From the NCBI RefSeq assembly GCF_017498545.1, contig NZ_CP071793.1, forward strand, positions 62,001 through 126,000: a DNA stretch of 64,000 nucleotides, written 5' to 3'. Within the stretch, counting starts at the first letter, position 1. Each line of letters begins with the position of its first letter. Of this stretch, positions 18,071 to 27,844 are shown piece by piece. This stretch comes from Sulfidibacter corallicola. GTDB lineage: Bacteria > Acidobacteriota > Holophagae > Acanthopleuribacterales > Acanthopleuribacteraceae. A program made the translations under genes and the position numbers. The notes below the pieces were generated by a model. It ran no database searches. It saw nothing but the letters and a program-made list of their open reading frames with translations, and was not told where the DNA came from.

Positions 18071-18433
18071 CTACTGGCGCGCCGACCCTTTTGGACTATC
18101 GGGCTCTTTTGACTGTAGGCCTTCGATAATCGCCGAAATTTCCGTCATAAAGACTCGCAACAAACACTCTTTAGACGTCTTTTAAGCGTGTTATGATAAT
18201 TCGCCAGACGCTTATCAAACCTCCTATTCGCCTGATCGGTATCATTGCCTTCCTGAAATACGGCTCCATGGGCTAAGCTGGAGTCCGACCATCCTACTCT
18301 ATTTCCCAGCCAAGGCCATTGCCCGGTTCACCGCCGGCAATCGTCTCTCGTCACGATGCAGGCTTCATCGGTTCCACGCCTCTTCCCTGTCGAGGCGACG
18401 GAATCCCGAAGCCTTGAACCAAGCGGGTTTGCC
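18071..18433. other. Upstream region of the triple AAA+ operon
   Basis: About 360 bp after the repeat array. The stretch 18120-18260 is AT-richer than its surroundings and is the likely promoter zone for the AAA+ operon. No confident promoter boxes or hairpin were assigned. Confidence 0.35.
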
Positions 18434-21400
18434 ATGTCCGAGATCATCTTTCCCATCCACATTCTCCAGCTTCGGTTGGAAGACAACTACTACCTGGCCG
18501 AGCCCTTGTTCCTTCCTCAGTTCGCTTCCGTCGACGAGGATCCGGAAAAGGCGGTCGACCACCTTTGTCGACTCCTTGAAGGCGCACTCGCCAAACGGCC
18601 TTTGTACCAGGCTTGCGAACGCCACTCGGCGGAAGCCTTCCTGCTCGATCGCGTCACCGTTCAGGTACCACCGCACAAGGAAACCCGCACCTGGGACGCA
18701 CCCATCGAAGTGACCTTTCCCGTGGTTCGCTACGCCTCCGAACAGAAGAACGGCGCGCGCCACCACCTCGCCCGGGTGCCCTGGTTGGACCTGGAAATCG
18801 CCGTGCGTCACGAGCAGGACGGGCCGGAGACGCTTCGATTCGAGATCGCCCAGGCGCTGAAACGCAGAGGCGCGGCCCGCTCGTTGGAACGCCTCCACGC
18901 CTGGAGCCGCGTCGTCGATATGGAACTGACCCAGCGCGAGGTGGCCGTGAACTTCCCCACCGCACTCCAACGGCATCGAGACATCAACGAGGATCAGACG
19001 ACCGAGGTCCTGCGCAAGGTCACCACCCGCCTCAACCACCAACGCCTGCCAAAAGCCTATCGTCGCGAGGCGGAGGTTCAACGGTTGTGCGAAGCCCTGA
19101 CGCGGGAAAGCCGCCAGGGCATGTTGCTGGTCGGTAAATCCGGCGTCGGCAAAACGGCCGTCATTCAGGAAATGGTGCGCCGCCGCATCCAATTGGGGGT
19201 CGGCCACCTCACGTTCTGCGAAAGTAACGGTTCGCGCCTGGTCGCCGGCCAAACCGGGTTCGGCATGTGGCAGGACCAATGCCAGCGCCTGATCGGCGAG
19301 GCCCAGCGCGAGAAGGCGGTCCTGATCCTGGGATCCCTGCTGGAATTGTCCGAAGTGGGCAAGGCCTGCAACATTCACCAGAGCATCGCCGGCTTTCTGC
19401 GCCCCCATATCGCCGGCGGCAACCTGCCGGTCATCTGCGAATGCACGCCGGAACAGTACGGCCTGATCGAGAAACGCGATCCCCAATTGTTGCAGGTCTT
19501 CGAACGCATCGACATCGAAGAGCCGGACGAAGCGGCCATGGCCGACATCCTGGCCGAACGAGCCAAAGACCTGCGCAAACGCTACCGATCGCGCTTCTCG
19601 ACCAAGGCGTTGCGTCGCATCGATCGCCTTCATCGCCGGTTCGCCGCCTATTCGGCCCTGCCAGGACGACCGCTGCGCTTCATCGACAACCTGGCGATGG
19701 ACCGGCCCGACCACGACATCGAGGAACCCCAGGTCTACGAGGCCTTCACCCGGGAAACCGGCCTACCGCGCCTGATCCTCGATCCCTCCGTGCCCATGTC
19801 GCTGGACGCGACGCGCACCTTCTTCCAAGCGCGCGTCATCGGTCAGGAGGGCGCCATCGATTTGGTGGTCGACATGCTGGCCGCGATCAAGGCCGACCTG
19901 ACCCAAGCCAACCGACCCATCGGCTCCTACCTGTTCATCGGCCCTACCGGCGTGGGCAAGACCGAAATGGCCAAAACCATCGCGAACTGGCTGTTCGGCG
20001 ATGCCACCCGCGTCACGCGTTTCGATATGAGCGAGTTCTCCGATCCCTACTCGGTCCAGCGCCTGATCGGCAGCAAGGACAAAGGCGCCGGCCTGCTGAC
20101 GGCCAAGGTTCGGGAAGAACCGTTTTCGGTGCTGCTCTTCGACGAGTTCGAGAAGGCCGATTCGCTGTTTTTCGATTTGTTGCTGCAGATCCTCGGCGAC
20201 GGCCGCCTCACCGACGATGCCGGCCGCGTGGCCTCGTTCCGCAACACGATCATCGTCATGACCAGTAATCTCGGTGCCAAGTCCTTCGAGAAGGGACGGC
20301 TCGGGGTGGTCAAATCGGATGATCGCGAAAGCGACGCCAACGCACATTTCCTGCGCGAGGTTCGCGACTTTCTGCGCCCCGAAATCTTCAACCGCATCGA
20401 CAGGGTGGTGCCCTTCTACGCGCTGAGCCCGAACCACGTCACGGCCATCACGCAATTGGAGTTGGACCAGCTCCATCATCGAGACGGCATCCGGCAATCC
20501 GGTGTCACCCTGAGCATCGATCCCTCGGTGGTCCACCACCTGGCACAGGCCGGCTACGATGCCAAGCTGGGTGCAAGGCCCCTGAAACGCACCCTGCAGG
20601 CGCGGCTGATCGTGCCGCTGTCGGAAATTCTGGCGACGCGCACGCTTGGCGAGCAGCACCGGGTGGAGATCTCCATGGCGGACGGTTTCATCCGCATCGC
20701 GGTGACCGCCAACCGAGATGTTCCTGAGAAACCGGGGATCGGTCCCGCCCAAAGCCAACTGCTCAAAAAATTGAGCTACCTCCGGCGCGATCTCTTCGAA
20801 CTGGATCGCGGTCCTCACCTGAGCAAGCTCCGCAATGAAATCGAACGGCTGAAGATGTTGGAGCAACGGCTGAAAAAGCGCAAGCGCGGCAGCCCCCATG
20901 AGCACGCCCAGATCGCGAAACTGCCGGATTTGAAGACCCAGGCGAAGGGGTTCGACGACCTGAACCACGAGGTTGTCGGAGCGGAAAGCGCTTGCCACAT
21001 GGCCTGGTACGGCTACGAGGAACCGAATCGGCCGGACATGGCTCGACTGACCCGTCTGAACTCCGGGTTCTTCCAAGTCATGGCCCATCTCTACGCCCGG
21101 GAATTCGCCGTTCCAGATCGCGCGGTGGTGGGGGTCTTCGGTGACACGCGGGAGATTACCCTGGAAATGGTGGACATCTACTGTTCGGTCGCCCTGACGT
21201 TGGGTATGCAGCTCAGCTTCGAAACCTACCACGCCAAACGCCCTCCGGTTCGAAAAGCCACCAGCGCCCGCGAGAAAACCGCCCAACCCAAATCGAAGGG
21301 AAGCGACCGCCGCCTGTCTCCAAAGGAACGGGAAACGGCCCATAAGGCAGCCAAAGCCACGAGTCCGGGCGACACCGAGACCGGCGAGCCCGACGAACGA

Positions 21401-21853
21401 GAAACCAGAAAACGGCAATTGGAACAACGCGCCATGTTCACCGCCGACCTGCCCGAGCTGCGCGAGGTCACCGACCCGGGGCAACTGGAAGGTTGGCGCA
21501 AACGCATTCCCGACCACTTGCTGGGCATCGCCCTCGCCATCGAGGGTCCCCTGGCCTGGCTCTGGTTCGGCGCCGAACTGGGCCTGCACGCCTGGCACGG
21601 CGAGCCCAAGGTCGAGGCCGTGGTCGTCACGCATCAGGGGCGCCTGGCGGACTTCACCCCTCCGGACGGCGCGGAAAAGCGCTTCGGTCTCAAGAACTGC
21701 CCACCGCGTCGCGACTACTGGTCGAGTCGCTTCCGGATCACCGATCACTTCCTCAAGGGAAAACACCGCTCGGGCCTCCCCTGGCCCGCCGCGTTCCAAA
21801 AAGTCATGAGCGACTTTCTCGAGCAATCCGCCCGGAGGCGACTCCTGTCATGA
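18434..21853 (+). CDS. Clp-like double AAA+ protein 1, with PCRF-like C-terminal extension
   Basis: 1139 aa from ATG 18434; this start is chosen because the N-terminus then aligns with those of the two following genes. Residues 1-220 are an unknown domain (FPIHILQL, YYLAEPLFLPQF). D1 has Walker A GKSGVGKT (234-241), but LILGSLLE replaces the acidic Walker B, so D1 probably cannot hydrolyse ATP. D2 is intact: GPTGVGKT (503-510), LLFDEFEKA, IIVMTSNLGA, arginine finger in RPEIFNRID, sensor 2 in GARPLKR. After D2 come a coiled coil (about 775-870), a low-complexity charged linker and a region with GPLAxxxxxxExGxH at 1038-1052, the spacing seen in release-factor PCRF domains. Its stop overlaps the next start (ATGA). 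An unfoldase or remodelling role is inferred. Confidence 0.9.
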   Translation: MSEIIFPIHILQLRLEDNYYLAEPLFLPQFASVDEDPEKAVDHLCRLLEGALAKRPLYQACERHSAEAFLLDRVTVQVPPHKETRTWDAPIEVTFPVVRYASEQKNGARHHLARVPWLDLEIAVRHEQDGPETLRFEIAQALKRRGAARSLERLHAWSRVVDMELTQREVAVNFPTALQRHRDINEDQTTEVLRKVTTRLNHQRLPKAYRREAEVQRLCEALTRESRQGMLLVGKSGVGKTAVIQEMVRRRIQLGVGHLTFCESNGSRLVAGQTGFGMWQDQCQRLIGEAQREKAVLILGSLLELSEVGKACNIHQSIAGFLRPHIAGGNLPVICECTPEQYGLIEKRDPQLLQVFERIDIEEPDEAAMADILAERAKDLRKRYRSRFSTKALRRIDRLHRRFAAYSALPGRPLRFIDNLAMDRPDHDIEEPQVYEAFTRETGLPRLILDPSVPMSLDATRTFFQARVIGQEGAIDLVVDMLAAIKADLTQANRPIGSYLFIGPTGVGKTEMAKTIANWLFGDATRVTRFDMSEFSDPYSVQRLIGSKDKGAGLLTAKVREEPFSVLLFDEFEKADSLFFDLLLQILGDGRLTDDAGRVASFRNTIIVMTSNLGAKSFEKGRLGVVKSDDRESDANAHFLREVRDFLRPEIFNRIDRVVPFYALSPNHVTAITQLELDQLHHRDGIRQSGVTLSIDPSVVHHLAQAGYDAKLGARPLKRTLQARLIVPLSEILATRTLGEQHRVEISMADGFIRIAVTANRDVPEKPGIGPAQSQLLKKLSYLRRDLFELDRGPHLSKLRNEIERLKMLEQRLKKRKRGSPHEHAQIAKLPDLKTQAKGFDDLNHEVVGAESACHMAWYGYEEPNRPDMARLTRLNSGFFQVMAHLYAREFAVPDRAVVGVFGDTREITLEMVDIYCSVALTLGMQLSFETYHAKRPPVRKATSAREKTAQPKSKGSDRRLSPKERETAHKAAKATSPGDTETGEPDERETRKRQLEQRAMFTADLPELREVTDPGQLEGWRKRIPDHLLGIALAIEGPLAWLWFGAELGLHAWHGEPKVEAVVVTHQGRLADFTPPDGAEKRFGLKNCPPRRDYWSSRFRITDHFLKGKHRSGLPWPAAFQKVMSDFLEQSARRRLLS

Positions 21854-24800
21854 TCGTCAACCTGCCCATCTACATTCACAAGGTCCCCAAACGCGGCGGC
21901 GGTGGCGACAGTCATCTGGCCCGCCCGCTGTTCATCGCCGACGAGCAAGAACGGCGCGACGATCTGGTCAGGGTCCTCGCGGCACTCAAGCGCCGGTTGC
22001 AGCGAAGATTGGCCGCCATGGCGCGAGAACCCCACCACCGGGCCCTGCTCCAGGAGATCCAGGCCCACGAACTTCAAGAACATCCGTTGGATCTGGCGAT
22101 CCCCCTGCGCTGCGGCACGCTCAAACTGAAGGGCCTGCTGGTCAGTACCCGACGCAACGGCATACGGTCTGGCTTTCTACCCGCCTGGCAAGATCTCTGG
22201 TTCACGCTGCCGAGCGACGGTTCGGTTCACGACCGGTGTGCGGAGGTGCTTACCCGCCATTACCGCGCGGAGGAAAAAAAGCACCGCCACCCGCACCCCA
22301 CGATGTTCGAGATCGAGGGCCGCGAATGGCTCACCTGGATGCAAATCAGCATCAACACCAAGGACCAGCAGATTCCCAAGGAGAAGTCCCTGCGCATGTT
22401 CCTCGGCCAGGAGGAGCAGGTGGACGGAGCCCTCGAACTGATGAAGGTCGGTCGCTGCCTGGATTGGCAACTGAACGAACAGGAGACCGCTCTCTTTCGC
22501 GACAACGAGTTGGCGGAGATGCGCCGCATCGGGCAGGATTCGCAGCCGCGGCCGGTTCTGGTGGTCGGGCCTTCCGGCGTCGGCAAGACCGCCTTGATCA
22601 AGAATTGGGTCTTGCGCACCCACAAGGAACGGGCCGACAAATCGCGCGAGGAGACCTGGCTCCTTTCACCGCAACGGCTGATCAGCGGCATGTCCTATGT
22701 CGGCGAATGGGAAAACCGGGTGCACGCCATCATCGAACACGCCAAGAAAAAAAACCACTTCCTCTATTTCGACGACCTGCTCGGCCTCTTCAGGGCCGGC
22801 ATGTCGGCCAGCAGTGATCTGACCGTGGCTCAGGTCCTCAAACCGTTCATCGAACGCCGCCAGGTGCGCGTCATCGGCGAGATCACTCCCGCGGCCCTGA
22901 GCCGGCTACGCGAGCAGGATCGCGGCTTCGCCGACATGTTCCACATCATCCGTCTCGCCGAGCCGGAACCCCGCGCCAACATTCGCATGCTGCACCACAT
23001 GATGCGCCTCCTGGAAGCCGAACACCGCTGCGAATTTCAACGCGACGCACTGCCCCAGGTGCTCGACCTGACCGGACGCTTCGTTCAGGATCAGGTCTTT
23101 CCCGGCAAAGCGGTGACCCTCCTGCGGCAATTGGCCGCGCGTCACGAGAACGGCACGATCGACGGGGAGAAGGTACGTACCTCGTTTCAGGCCAAGAGCG
23201 GGTTTTCGCTCGAGTTCCTGAACAGGGAGCAATCCCTTTCTCGCGAGGCCGTCATGCGTGAGCTGACCGGCGCGGTACACGGCCAACCCGCGGCGATCAC
23301 CGCCCTGACCGACGTCATTCTCGCGGCCAAGGCCCGTTTGAACGATCCCCATCGCCCCTACGGGACCCTGCTGTTCCTGGGTCCGACGGGCGTCGGCAAG
23401 ACCCTGCTGGCGAAAACCGTGGCCGCCTTTCTCTACGGCAGCAGCGAGCGGCTCTTGCGTTTCGACATGAACGAGTATCTGGAGGCCGACGCCGCCCTGC
23501 GCCTGATCGGCAGCTTCGCCCAGCCCAACGGCTTGCTGACCCATGCCGTGAGCCATCATCCCTTCTCGGTACTGTTGTTCGACGAAATCGAGAAGGCGCA
23601 TCCGGTGGTCTACGACCTGCTGCTTCAGGTCCTGGGCGAGGGTCGGCTCAGCGACGGCAACGGACGCACGGTCGATTTCAGTCACACGATCATCATCATG
23701 ACCTCCAACCTGGGCGCCCGAGAGGCCGGTTCCTCGTTGGGGCTGACCCAGGATCCGACAGACGCGCGAGAGGTCTACCGACGGGCAGCTCGCCAGTTCT
23801 TCCGACCCGAATTCTTCAACCGCATCGACCACTTGATTCCGTTCAACGCCCTGACCCGAGACCACATCTCCCGCATCGCCGAAGGTCACGTTCGCGACCT
23901 GCTGGAACGCGAGGGGCTGCGACGTCGCGGTTGTGCGATCACCGTGGAGCCGCGCTGGATCGCGCGCATCGGCGAGGCGGGCTACCATCCGGAGCTGGGT
24001 GCGCGCGCACTCAAACGCGCCGTCGAGCGTCATTTGACGGTGCCGCTGGGCCGCGCGTTGAGCGGCCGGCGCCAGGACGAGCCGGTGTTCATCCGTGTCG
24101 CCGGCGACCACGACGGCCGCCCGAATCTTCAGGTGTTTCACTACCGACCCGCCGCTCGGGTGCCGGAGCGACGGCAGGGCCTCGATCCTGAAAAAGCTCT
24201 GGAACGGCTCGAGGCCGAGCTGATCGAATCCGAGCGCCATCTACAGGAACTGGCTCCGGCCGGCGACGTATCCATCGACGCGCTCTCCCCCGAGCTGACC
24301 TTCTACTTCGCCCTGCGTCACCACCAGGAGCTGTGCCGCGAGCGTCTGCATTCGGTCCGAGACCTGTTGGAAAGCCTGACCCTCAGCCACACCAGTACCC
24401 GACGCATCGCTCTGGAGCGGCCGATCCCCATCGACGACAGCCTGCCGGTCCAGTTGCCGCCGGATTGGGATCCCGCCGATCTGCTGCGCACGGCCAATGT
24501 CACCCACGCCCTCAAGGCCCTGGCGAAAAGCCATCGCGGCATCGACGATCCTGTCGGCTTCCGCCTTCGGACCCGACTACGCAAGGCCTGGGAGGCGGTC
24601 GACCTGCTGCGCATCCTGGTGGACGCCGGACCGAGTCGGGTCGACGATCAGGCGGCGCTGATCTGTGTTCCACTGACCGGGGCGGTACACGAACCCACGC
24701 GCCGGCGCTTGCCGGATTACGGATCCGTCCTGGAGCTGTTTCCCGGCATCACCAAATTGGAAGGTTCGTTCGACGCCGAACACCGAGCCGACATGTCCTG

Positions 24801-25200
24801 CACCCTTTTTCAGGGTCCCATCGCCGGTCGATTGCTGGAGTTGGAGGCAGGCGTGCACCTGGGCATCGGGCCCGATGGCCTGGTTCCGTACCTGGTCGCG
24901 GCCCAACCGATCGGCGACGATCCCGAGACCTGGTACCACTCGACCTGGAAAAAATCCGAGTTGGAGGTTCGCGAACGAGCCTGGTACCTGGCGGAGGCGC
25001 TCGCAGGCGCGGGCACCCTGCCGCCGATCGTGCGCGTGATCAGCGACGCCGCCATTGTCGACCTGCCTTCCGGGCTGCTGAGCACCGATCGCAATCCCGC
25101 GCCGAACTTTTACTTTCGCACCATGCTCCACCGCCTTACCGCAGGCGGCGCGGAGCGGCCCGATTCGAACAGCCGGCCCGGCCGTAGGGAGGCGCCATGA
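21850..25200 (+). CDS. Clp-like double AAA+ protein 2, with PCRF-like C-terminal extension
   Basis: 1116 aa from ATG 21850, overlapping the previous stop by 4 nt. The N-terminal 220 residues (VNLPIYIHKV, HLARPLFIAD) resemble those of its neighbours and replace the Clp N-domain. D1: Walker A GPSGVGKT (240-247), GMSYVGEWENR (the Clp GEFEER block), Walker B LYFDDLLG. D2: GPTGVGKT (511-518), LLFDEIEKAHP, IIIMTSNLGA, RPEFFNRID and GARALKR, all as in ClpB/ClpA. A 330-residue C-terminal extension begins with helical segments and contains GPIAGRLLELEAGVH at 989-1003, matching the Gly/Ala/Glu/Gly/His spacing of release-factor PCRF domains. There is no GGQ motif and no ClpP-binding IGF loop that I can see. 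Operon position and paralogy suggest it acts in a mixed complex with its neighbours. Confidence 0.9.
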   Translation: MIVNLPIYIHKVPKRGGGGDSHLARPLFIADEQERRDDLVRVLAALKRRLQRRLAAMAREPHHRALLQEIQAHELQEHPLDLAIPLRCGTLKLKGLLVSTRRNGIRSGFLPAWQDLWFTLPSDGSVHDRCAEVLTRHYRAEEKKHRHPHPTMFEIEGREWLTWMQISINTKDQQIPKEKSLRMFLGQEEQVDGALELMKVGRCLDWQLNEQETALFRDNELAEMRRIGQDSQPRPVLVVGPSGVGKTALIKNWVLRTHKERADKSREETWLLSPQRLISGMSYVGEWENRVHAIIEHAKKKNHFLYFDDLLGLFRAGMSASSDLTVAQVLKPFIERRQVRVIGEITPAALSRLREQDRGFADMFHIIRLAEPEPRANIRMLHHMMRLLEAEHRCEFQRDALPQVLDLTGRFVQDQVFPGKAVTLLRQLAARHENGTIDGEKVRTSFQAKSGFSLEFLNREQSLSREAVMRELTGAVHGQPAAITALTDVILAAKARLNDPHRPYGTLLFLGPTGVGKTLLAKTVAAFLYGSSERLLRFDMNEYLEADAALRLIGSFAQPNGLLTHAVSHHPFSVLLFDEIEKAHPVVYDLLLQVLGEGRLSDGNGRTVDFSHTIIIMTSNLGAREAGSSLGLTQDPTDAREVYRRAARQFFRPEFFNRIDHLIPFNALTRDHISRIAEGHVRDLLEREGLRRRGCAITVEPRWIARIGEAGYHPELGARALKRAVERHLTVPLGRALSGRRQDEPVFIRVAGDHDGRPNLQVFHYRPAARVPERRQGLDPEKALERLEAELIESERHLQELAPAGDVSIDALSPELTFYFALRHHQELCRERLHSVRDLLESLTLSHTSTRRIALERPIPIDDSLPVQLPPDWDPADLLRTANVTHALKALAKSHRGIDDPVGFRLRTRLRKAWEAVDLLRILVDAGPSRVDDQAALICVPLTGAVHEPTRRRLPDYGSVLELFPGITKLEGSFDAEHRADMSCTLFQGPIAGRLLELEAGVHLGIGPDGLVPYLVAAQPIGDDPETWYHSTWKKSELEVRERAWYLAEALAGAGTLPPIVRVISDAAIVDLPSGLLSTDRNPAPNFYFRTMLHRLTAGGAERPDSNSRPGRREAP

Positions 25201-27461
25201 GTGTCACGTCCATACCCGTGTTGTATTGGCAGGAGCGGCCCGGCATGATGGTGGCCGTCCTGATCCAAACCATCGACATGCACACCGCCGTGGCCGAATC
25301 CGCAAAAAAGGCCAAGGAGCAACTCCAGGCTCTGGCGCGCCACCTCGTCGACGAGGGCGATGAACTGGACTCGATCGAAAAACCCGAGTTACGCCTGGTT
25401 CCCGTGTCGGTTCGTCCCTCGTTCGTGGAGCGGGAGAGTGAGCGGATCTTCCCCTGCTCGCGCAAGTTGCGCCTGAACGTGGCCGTGGTCGTCGGCAGTT
25501 ACCGGGACCTGCGGTTCGCCTCCCTTCCCGCCCTCGATCTGAGTTTCTATTACGTCACCGAGGACGACCTGCCCGCCTTGGTCGAGCAGGCGGTGCAACA
25601 AAAGCTGGGTGATCGCGACCCCGGCCGTCTGGCGCGGTTGTTTTGCCCGGAGCACATCGAGCTGGATCGCATCCTGGTTCACACCGATCGCGAGTCCAAG
25701 CATCGCCCGCTCGAGCCGCCGCCCGAGCTGGGGGCCGTCGCGGAACCCATTCGCGCCAGGAGCTTTCGCCGCACACACGGCAATGCCTGGGGCCGCGAGT
25801 CCTGCATCGCCGACCTGATCGCTCGGCTGGGCACCGAGGGCGCCAACGTGCTGTTGCTGGGCCCGGCCGGCTGCGGCAAGACCACCGTCCTGACTCACGC
25901 GGTCAAGGCGTTGGAACTCCGGGATCGCGACGAAGACGACGAGGACGACCGTGGGCCGAGGCAGCCACGCCATTGGATGACCCGGCCCGGTCGCATCATG
26001 GCCGGGATGAGTTACCTGGGCGAGTGGGAGCAGCGCTGCGAACGGTTGGTGGAGGAGCTCGGCGACATCGAAGGCGTCTTGTGCGTGGACGACCTGCTCG
26101 ATCTCGTTCGGCTGGGCGCAGAGGAACCCAACGAGAGCCTGGCCGCCTTCTTTCAACCCTATCTGGCGGAAGGGGAGTTGCGGATGGTGGTGGAGACCAC
26201 CGCCGAGGGCCTGCAGGCCTGCCGCCGTTTGCTGCCCGGATTCGTGGACCTGTTCCAGATCCTGCGCCTGCCGGACCTGGGGGCGCGGGACCGGCGCGAA
26301 ATCCTGCGGCGGTCGGTGGAGATCGAAAGCCAACGACACCGCTGCAAGGCGGCGGAAGGTATCGACACGGTAACCCTCGACCTGTTCGGGAGATTTCAAC
26401 CCTATCATCGGTTCCCCGCCGATCCGACCGCCTTCGTCGCCAACAGCTTCGCCCAAGCCAAAAAGAACCGGCTGGAGCTGGTGGAGGGCGATTTCATCAC
26501 CGAGCGCTTCATGCGTCACACGGGCCTGCCGCGTGATTTGGTGGACGCCCGCCGCCCGCTTTCCTGGGACGCGGTGTTCTCGGCCTTTCGCGGCCGCGTT
26601 CTGGGTCAGGATCCGGCATGTGAGGCCGTCGCCGACGTGGTCACCACTTTCAAGGCCGGCATGAACGACATCACGCGCCCGCTCGGTGTGTTTCTGTTTT
26701 GCGGGCCGACCGGTGTCGGCAAGACAGAGCTGGCCAAAACCCTGGCGGATTACCTGTTCGGTCACGGGGAGAAGGGCGAGGATCGCCTGATCCGCGTCGA
26801 CATGAGCGAATACGCATACCCTGGATCCGCCGCGCGCCTCCAGGCCAAGCCGGACGGGCAGCCCAGCGAATTGGTGACCCGCATTCGCCGCCATCCCTTT
26901 TCGGTGGTTCTTTTCGACGAGATCGAAAAGGCCGCCGCCGACGTCTTCGATCTCCTGCTCAACGTCTTGGACGAGGGCCATCTGACCGACATCTACGGAC
27001 GCCGCACCAATTTTCGCAGCGCGATCATCATCATGACCTCGAACCTGGGAGCGGGAAAGACCGCTTCGGTCGGATTCGGCGAAGGTGCCGGACCTTCGTA
27101 CACGCGGGAAGCCATGAAGTTCTTTCGCCCGGAGTTCGTCAACCGCATCGACCACATCGTATCCTTCGAGCCGTTGAGTCGAACCACGATCGAACAGATC
27201 GCGGCGCTTTCCCTGCGTTCGTTCGCCACGCGTGAAGGCCTGAAATCGCGAGAGCTGACCTTGAGCTGGAACGCCGAGGTGATTTCGTTTCTGGCGGATC
27301 GCGGCACGGATGTACGCTACGGGGCCAGGCCGCTGCAGCGAGCGCTCGAACGCGAAATCGTGACACCGGTTTCGCGGTTTCTGGTGGAACTGCCGGATCT
27401 GACCCAGGCGACGTTGGCGTTGGTATGCAGCGGGGATCGCATCGAAGTGGATTGGCACTGA
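25197..27461 (+). CDS. Clp-like double AAA+ protein 3 (short form)
   Basis: 754 aa from ATG 25197, again overlapping the previous stop as ATGA. N-terminal region 1-200 (SIPVLYWQERPG, AKEQLQALARHLVDEGD) is the shared unknown domain. D1: GPAGCGKT (222-229), GMSYLGEWEQR, Walker B LCVDDLLD; an acidic DEDDEDD stretch lies between Walker A and the GEWE block. D2: GPTGVGKT (503-510), VLFDEIEKA, IIIMTSNLGA, RPEFVNRID and GARPLQR. Unlike the two preceding proteins it ends right after the D2 small domain, with no extension. It is the most ClpB-like member in length but lacks the Clp N-domain and the long ClpB coiled-coil middle domain. Last gene of the operon. Confidence 0.9.
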   Translation: MSVTSIPVLYWQERPGMMVAVLIQTIDMHTAVAESAKKAKEQLQALARHLVDEGDELDSIEKPELRLVPVSVRPSFVERESERIFPCSRKLRLNVAVVVGSYRDLRFASLPALDLSFYYVTEDDLPALVEQAVQQKLGDRDPGRLARLFCPEHIELDRILVHTDRESKHRPLEPPPELGAVAEPIRARSFRRTHGNAWGRESCIADLIARLGTEGANVLLLGPAGCGKTTVLTHAVKALELRDRDEDDEDDRGPRQPRHWMTRPGRIMAGMSYLGEWEQRCERLVEELGDIEGVLCVDDLLDLVRLGAEEPNESLAAFFQPYLAEGELRMVVETTAEGLQACRRLLPGFVDLFQILRLPDLGARDRREILRRSVEIESQRHRCKAAEGIDTVTLDLFGRFQPYHRFPADPTAFVANSFAQAKKNRLELVEGDFITERFMRHTGLPRDLVDARRPLSWDAVFSAFRGRVLGQDPACEAVADVVTTFKAGMNDITRPLGVFLFCGPTGVGKTELAKTLADYLFGHGEKGEDRLIRVDMSEYAYPGSAARLQAKPDGQPSELVTRIRRHPFSVVLFDEIEKAAADVFDLLLNVLDEGHLTDIYGRRTNFRSAIIIMTSNLGAGKTASVGFGEGAGPSYTREAMKFFRPEFVNRIDHIVSFEPLSRTTIEQIAALSLRSFATREGLKSRELTLSWNAEVISFLADRGTDVRYGARPLQRALEREIVTPVSRFLVELPDLTQATLALVCSGDRIEVDWH

Positions 27462-27844
27462 CGGGCGAAGAGGGTCGTCAACACCGCAGCGGGACGGGCC
27501 CCCTTCCACGACCGATTCCGAAGGGAAGGCGACGGATTTCTTTGAGTTGGTCGGCTAAAGCGGTTTCGGAAAATGCCCGATGCCTTGGGTATCGACAAGA
27601 TCTGCAGTTCTGGGCTATGACCCAAATTGACCGATTCTTGGCGGCGCACTCCCACAATCTGCTGGGCTGCAACGCCATGTGAAAATGCTCGACGTACTTT
27701 CCAAGTACGCCTCCGGAATGCCGGACCATGCTTTTCCCAAGACGTTTCGCTCCACCATTTTGCGCGGGGTTCGGCCTTCCGATTGCATCCACCCGAATCG
27801 CACACTTTGGGTACGACCCTGGGTACGCAACCAAGGTTCACATT
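27462..27844. other. Intergenic region after the AAA+ operon
   Basis: About 380 bp with no supported gene. Frames exist on both strands but lack start signals and recognisable protein composition. No clear terminator hairpin with a T-run follows the AAA+ operon. Confidence 0.3.

Noticed and set aside
17310..18185. Several overlapping plus-strand frames up to 188 aa with repeated peptides
   Set aside because: They run through the 149-bp tandem repeat, whose unit is not a multiple of three, so the same peptides appear in shifting frames. This is repeat translation, not a gene.
19763..21826. 687-aa minus-strand frame, and the similar 706-aa frame at 25389-27509
   Set aside because: Both are exact antisense shadows of AAA+ genes with intact Walker motifs on the plus strand.
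27615..27830. Short minus-strand frames upstream of the SDR gene
   Set aside because: No ribosome binding site and no recognised family. They might belong to a dispersed repeat, but no second copy is visible in this window.
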